Shown here: positions 62,230 to 64,000 of the stretch, piece by piece
Position numbering within the stretch: position 1 is the first letter of the stretch
Layout of the letters: each line of letters begins with the position of its first letter
Assembly (NCBI RefSeq): GCF_009831625.1
Contig: NZ_WUUS01000010.1
Location: 107,906-171,905, forward strand
DNA length: 64,000 nucleotides
Direction of reading: 5' to 3'
Source of the DNA: Halobaculum saliterrae
GTDB lineage: Archaea; Halobacteriota; Halobacteria; Halobacteriales; Haloferacaceae
Notes under the pieces: model-generated
What the model saw: only the letters and a program-made list of their open reading frames with translations
The model's database searches: none
Told to the model about the DNA's origin: nothing
Position numbers and translations under genes: made by a program

Positions 62230-62349
62230 ATGGTCGGACAGTCGTTCGCCTGTCGAGAGTGTGAAACGAGCGTTAGTTCCCTCTCCTACCGGGCGACATG
62301 CCCGGACTGCTCGGGTCCGCTCGAACGGATCACCCACGTCAGGGCGTAG
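62230..62349 (+). CDS. 39-residue rubrerythrin-like zinc-ribbon micro-protein
   Basis: Two Cys pairs, FACRECETSV and ATCPDCSGPL (C8-x2-C11 and C29-x2-C32), form a rubredoxin-like ribbon; 'rubrerythrin-like domain' micro-proteins of this size are common in haloarchaea. TTTAAC (62199-62204) lies 26 nt before the ATG, fitting a leaderless start. The next gene begins 6 nt after the stop, so they may be co-transcribed. Function unknown. Confidence 0.65.
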   Translation: MVGQSFACRECETSVSSLSYRATCPDCSGPLERITHVRA

Positions 62350-62355
62350 TCCCCC

Positions 62356-62724
62356 GTGCCGGAGTCCGACAACCGCGATCCCTCGGTCGTTCGCCAGTTG
62401 GCCGTGACCGCCGAGGACGTGCTCGCCGCGCTCGAGGCTCGGGACCGCGGGCGCCGGGAGGCGGTGCTCAGGATCACCCCCCCGTTCTCAGGTCGGATGC
62501 GCGCGCGCCTCCACGTCGCCGGCGCCGAGGGAGCCGACGGCTACGACGGCGACGCCGAACCGGTCCACGTCGAGCCCCGGGCGTTCGTCCCCGAGGGGTT
62601 TCCGCGGTTCCCGGGAACCGGCGCCGACGGCTGGCGCTCCGCGGCGCGCGAGTCCCTGCAAGAACGGATCGAGATCGACAGTTCCGACGGACCACTGACG
62701 GTCCGGGTACGATACCTCGGGTAG
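62356..62724 (+). CDS. haloarchaeal hypothetical protein
   Basis: 122 residues from a GTG start 6 nt after the stop of the zinc micro-protein gene. It has an N-terminal amphipathic helical part (SVVRQLAVTAEDVLAALEAR), a basic stretch (RRRREAVLR-like) and a C-terminal beta segment (DGPLTVRVRYLG). VHVEPRAFVPEGFPRFPGTG in the middle may be a conserved core. No catalytic motif is recognised. It is convergent with the cold-shock gene, with 4 bp between the stops. Confidence 0.65.
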   Translation: MPESDNRDPSVVRQLAVTAEDVLAALEARDRGRREAVLRITPPFSGRMRARLHVAGAEGADGYDGDAEPVHVEPRAFVPEGFPRFPGTGADGWRSAARESLQERIEIDSSDGPLTVRVRYLG

Positions 62725-62728
62725 CGCG

Positions 62729-62923
62729 TTACAGACGCTGGAGGTTGGTGGCTCGGGGGCCCTTCTCTGCCTCCTCGATGTCGAACTCGACCTCCTGTCC
62801 TTCCTCGAGGTCGGGGCCGCCGACGTCCTCCATGTGGAAGAAGACGTCCTCGTCCGCGTCCTCGGTCTCGATGAATCCGTAACCGCCAGTGTCGTTGAAG
62901 AAATCGACCTTCCCAGTTGCCAT
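62729..62923 (-). CDS. cspA: cold-shock domain protein
   Basis: 64 residues, one CSD: GKVDFFNDTGGYGFIE with RNP1 (GGYGFIE) and DVFFHMEDV as RNP2; EGQEVEFDIEEAEKGPRATNL closes the barrel. It binds single-stranded RNA/DNA as an RNA chaperone. An A+T-rich box (AAATATAAAT on the minus strand, 62961-62970) lies 38 nt before the ATG, implying a leader of about 12 nt. Confidence 0.95.
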   Translation of the reverse strand: MATGKVDFFNDTGGYGFIETEDADEDVFFHMEDVGGPDLEEGQEVEFDIEEAEKGPRATNLQRL

Positions 62924-63256
62924 TCGCGTGTACCTCGTCTCTAATCGAGTCGGGCATCGTATTTATATTTATGGATCAGTATGGCACGATATCCGGCAGG
63001 GGACGGGTGACGACACCGCTTTGAGGGGAGATCGGCGATCCACAGCCGTAACGCTGATTACACACAACGGAGTTAGGGTGAACTGCCTGCGGACGGCCGT
63101 CCCGTCGTGTGCCTCTCTCATCCCCCCCAGGTACGACGTGGCCCCCGCGGGCACTTTTGATTCGACGCTCCCTTCCGCGCTCCGTCAGTCACACCGAACG
63201 GCTCGCCCTTGCTTCCCGTCTCAGCCTTGCTACCCCTCTCAGCCTCGCTATTCGAC
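62924..63256. other. 333-bp gap upstream of cspA
   Basis: I see no convincing gene. The cspA promoter is at 62961-62970. Near 63215-63250 a pyrimidine-rich segment with two imperfect copies of a CTCAGCCTyGCTA element lies before the stop of the next gene and might mark the end of its transcript. The remainder shows no tRNA-like fold. Confidence 0.45.
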
Positions 63257-64000
63257 TCACCGGTCCTCGGACGCGAGCGACGCCTTCCGACCGTACCGCA
63301 CGACGCCCTCCCGCTCGTAGATCCGTCTGAACACCGCCCGGACGCGGTCCCCGGCCTCGACCGCGTCCGGGTCCGCGTCCGCGACCTGAAGGGGGACGCT
63401 CGCGGCCGCACCGTCGCGCTCGAATCGAACGATAGCGACCGCGTAGTCGCCGCCGCGCTCGGCCTGACGCGCGAACTCCGGCGGCGCGCCCCCGGGCGAG
63501 ACGCCGGTCGCGGTCTCGACGACGCCGTCGGTCGGGAGCCGGACCGACTCGTACGAGCCGAGCCCGTGACAGTCCGGACACGCTCCCTCGGGCGGGAACG
63601 CGAGCGCCCCGCAGTCGGGACATCGACCCGCCAGGAGCCGGTAGCGCGCGGGTTGGGATCGCCGCCACGTCGGCACCGACACCGCCGCGCCGCCCCCCGC
63701 CGGCGGTTCGTCGTCGGTGATCTCGCCGCGGCGTCTGAGCGACGCCGGATACGTCAGCTCCCGGTCGGTGTCGAGGTCGCCTTGGACGGGCGCGAGCCCG
63801 TCGACGAACACCGCGTCCGCGCCCGCGCCGCTGCCCCAGCCGACGACGAGCGTCGGGGAGGCCCCCTCGCGAAGCGCCGCGGCCAGCCCGAGGAGCGGTC
63901 CGGCGGCTCCCGTGTCGCCGAGGGTGGCCGCCGGCGTCGAGACCGCGTCGGCGTTCAGTCCGACCGCCCCCGCCGCCCGGCCGGGGAGGTCGCCGTCCGG
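63257..64000 (-). CDS. HMG-CoA synthase/thiolase-like protein with C-terminal zinc-ribbon OB domain (5' end outside window)
   Basis: The frame is open to position 64000, so at least the N-terminal half is missing; 247 codons remain. The visible start (GDTGAAGPLLGLAAAL, LVVGWGSGAGADAVFVD) matches the C-terminal part of the KAS III/HMG-CoA synthase fold. After a linker comes a DUF35-type rubredoxin-like ribbon (LAGRCPDCGALAFPPEGACPDC) and an OB-fold (VVETATGVSP, VAIVRFERDGAAASVPLQ). Haloarchaea carry such fused proteins besides classical HMG-CoA synthase; a DUF35 protein usually stabilises an HMGCS-thiolase complex. The activity is inferred only. Confidence 0.75.
   Translation of the reverse strand, partial: PDGDLPGRAAGAVGLNADAVSTPAATLGDTGAAGPLLGLAAALREGASPTLVVGWGSGAGADAVFVDGLAPVQGDLDTDRELTYPASLRRRGEITDDEPPAGGGAAVSVPTWRRSQPARYRLLAGRCPDCGALAFPPEGACPDCHGLGSYESVRLPTDGVVETATGVSPGGAPPEFARQAERGGDYAVAIVRFERDGAAASVPLQVADADPDAVEAGDRVRAVFRRIYEREGVVRYGRKASLASEDR

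Overview
The window is chromosomal DNA of a halophilic archaeon (class Halobacteria). The evidence is high GC with strong third-position GC, very Asp/Glu-rich Lys-poor proteins, archaeal information-processing genes (aEF-1beta, L1/L10(P0)/L12(P1), L11, L37e, LSm, small primase subunit, GINS, RNase J, Elp3), and TATA-like boxes about 25 nt before start codons that imply mostly leaderless transcripts. The genus is not resolved; the gene order (RecJ-like/JAMM/RibL; RecJ-like/Elp3) looks like Haloferacales. I see no insertion sequence, prophage, CRISPR array, rRNA or replication origin. One tRNA gene, tRNA-Leu(GAG), is present.

Layout. 1-9 kb: the 3' part of a HEAT-repeat protein, a secreted PLD-type phosphodiesterase, a catalytically intact RecJ-family protein (recJ3-like) divergent from a JAMM metalloprotease gene that overlaps ribL, then DUF1028, VOC and zinc-ribbon genes. 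9-20 kb: an esterase; folD and glyA (one-carbon supply for purines); a CHAT-domain caspase-like protease; a 62-residue membrane peptide gene; the regulator tbsP; a YcaO protein; a 5'-nucleotidase-like enzyme; a stress protein overlapping birA. 20-27 kb: a second stress protein, aEF-1beta with the HVO_2753-type zinc finger gene, a TctA-like permease, and the ribosomal stalk cluster rpl11 / (PHP gene) / rpl1-rpl10-rpl12, with an L1-type autoregulatory leader before rpl1. 27-34 kb: an aldo/keto reductase, a TrmB-family regulator and a catabolic-looking set (two Gfo/Idh/MocA dehydrogenases, a sugar-phosphate isomerase/epimerase, a CNNM-like protein). The first dehydrogenase is preceded by a leaderless 15-codon ORF that overlaps its start.

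34-47 kb: a two-gene formate dehydrogenase locus whose NuoF-like partner has lost its FMN/NADH signature; an eIF2B-family protein; the priS-GINS replication pair; a peroxiredoxin; an EamA transporter; a prenyl synthase next to RNase J. 47-64 kb: lsm-rpl37e; purF with an upstream palindrome that resembles one upstream of folD; a DUF420 membrane protein; a 46-residue zinc protein; tRNA-Leu with a strong hairpin just downstream; tdk; a second RecJ-family protein (recJ4-like) whose DHH catalytic residues are replaced; elp3; an MscS channel; a ZIP transporter; an M20 amidohydrolase; thrS; a 39-residue zinc ribbon; a cold-shock protein; and at the right edge the 3' part of an HMG-CoA-synthase-like protein fused to a zinc-ribbon/OB domain.

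Most promising leads: the CHAT protease locus; the intact/degenerate pair of S1-OB-DHH proteins; the coupled leader ORF at 29756; the shared palindromes at folD and purF; and the formate dehydrogenase partner that probably cannot use NAD.
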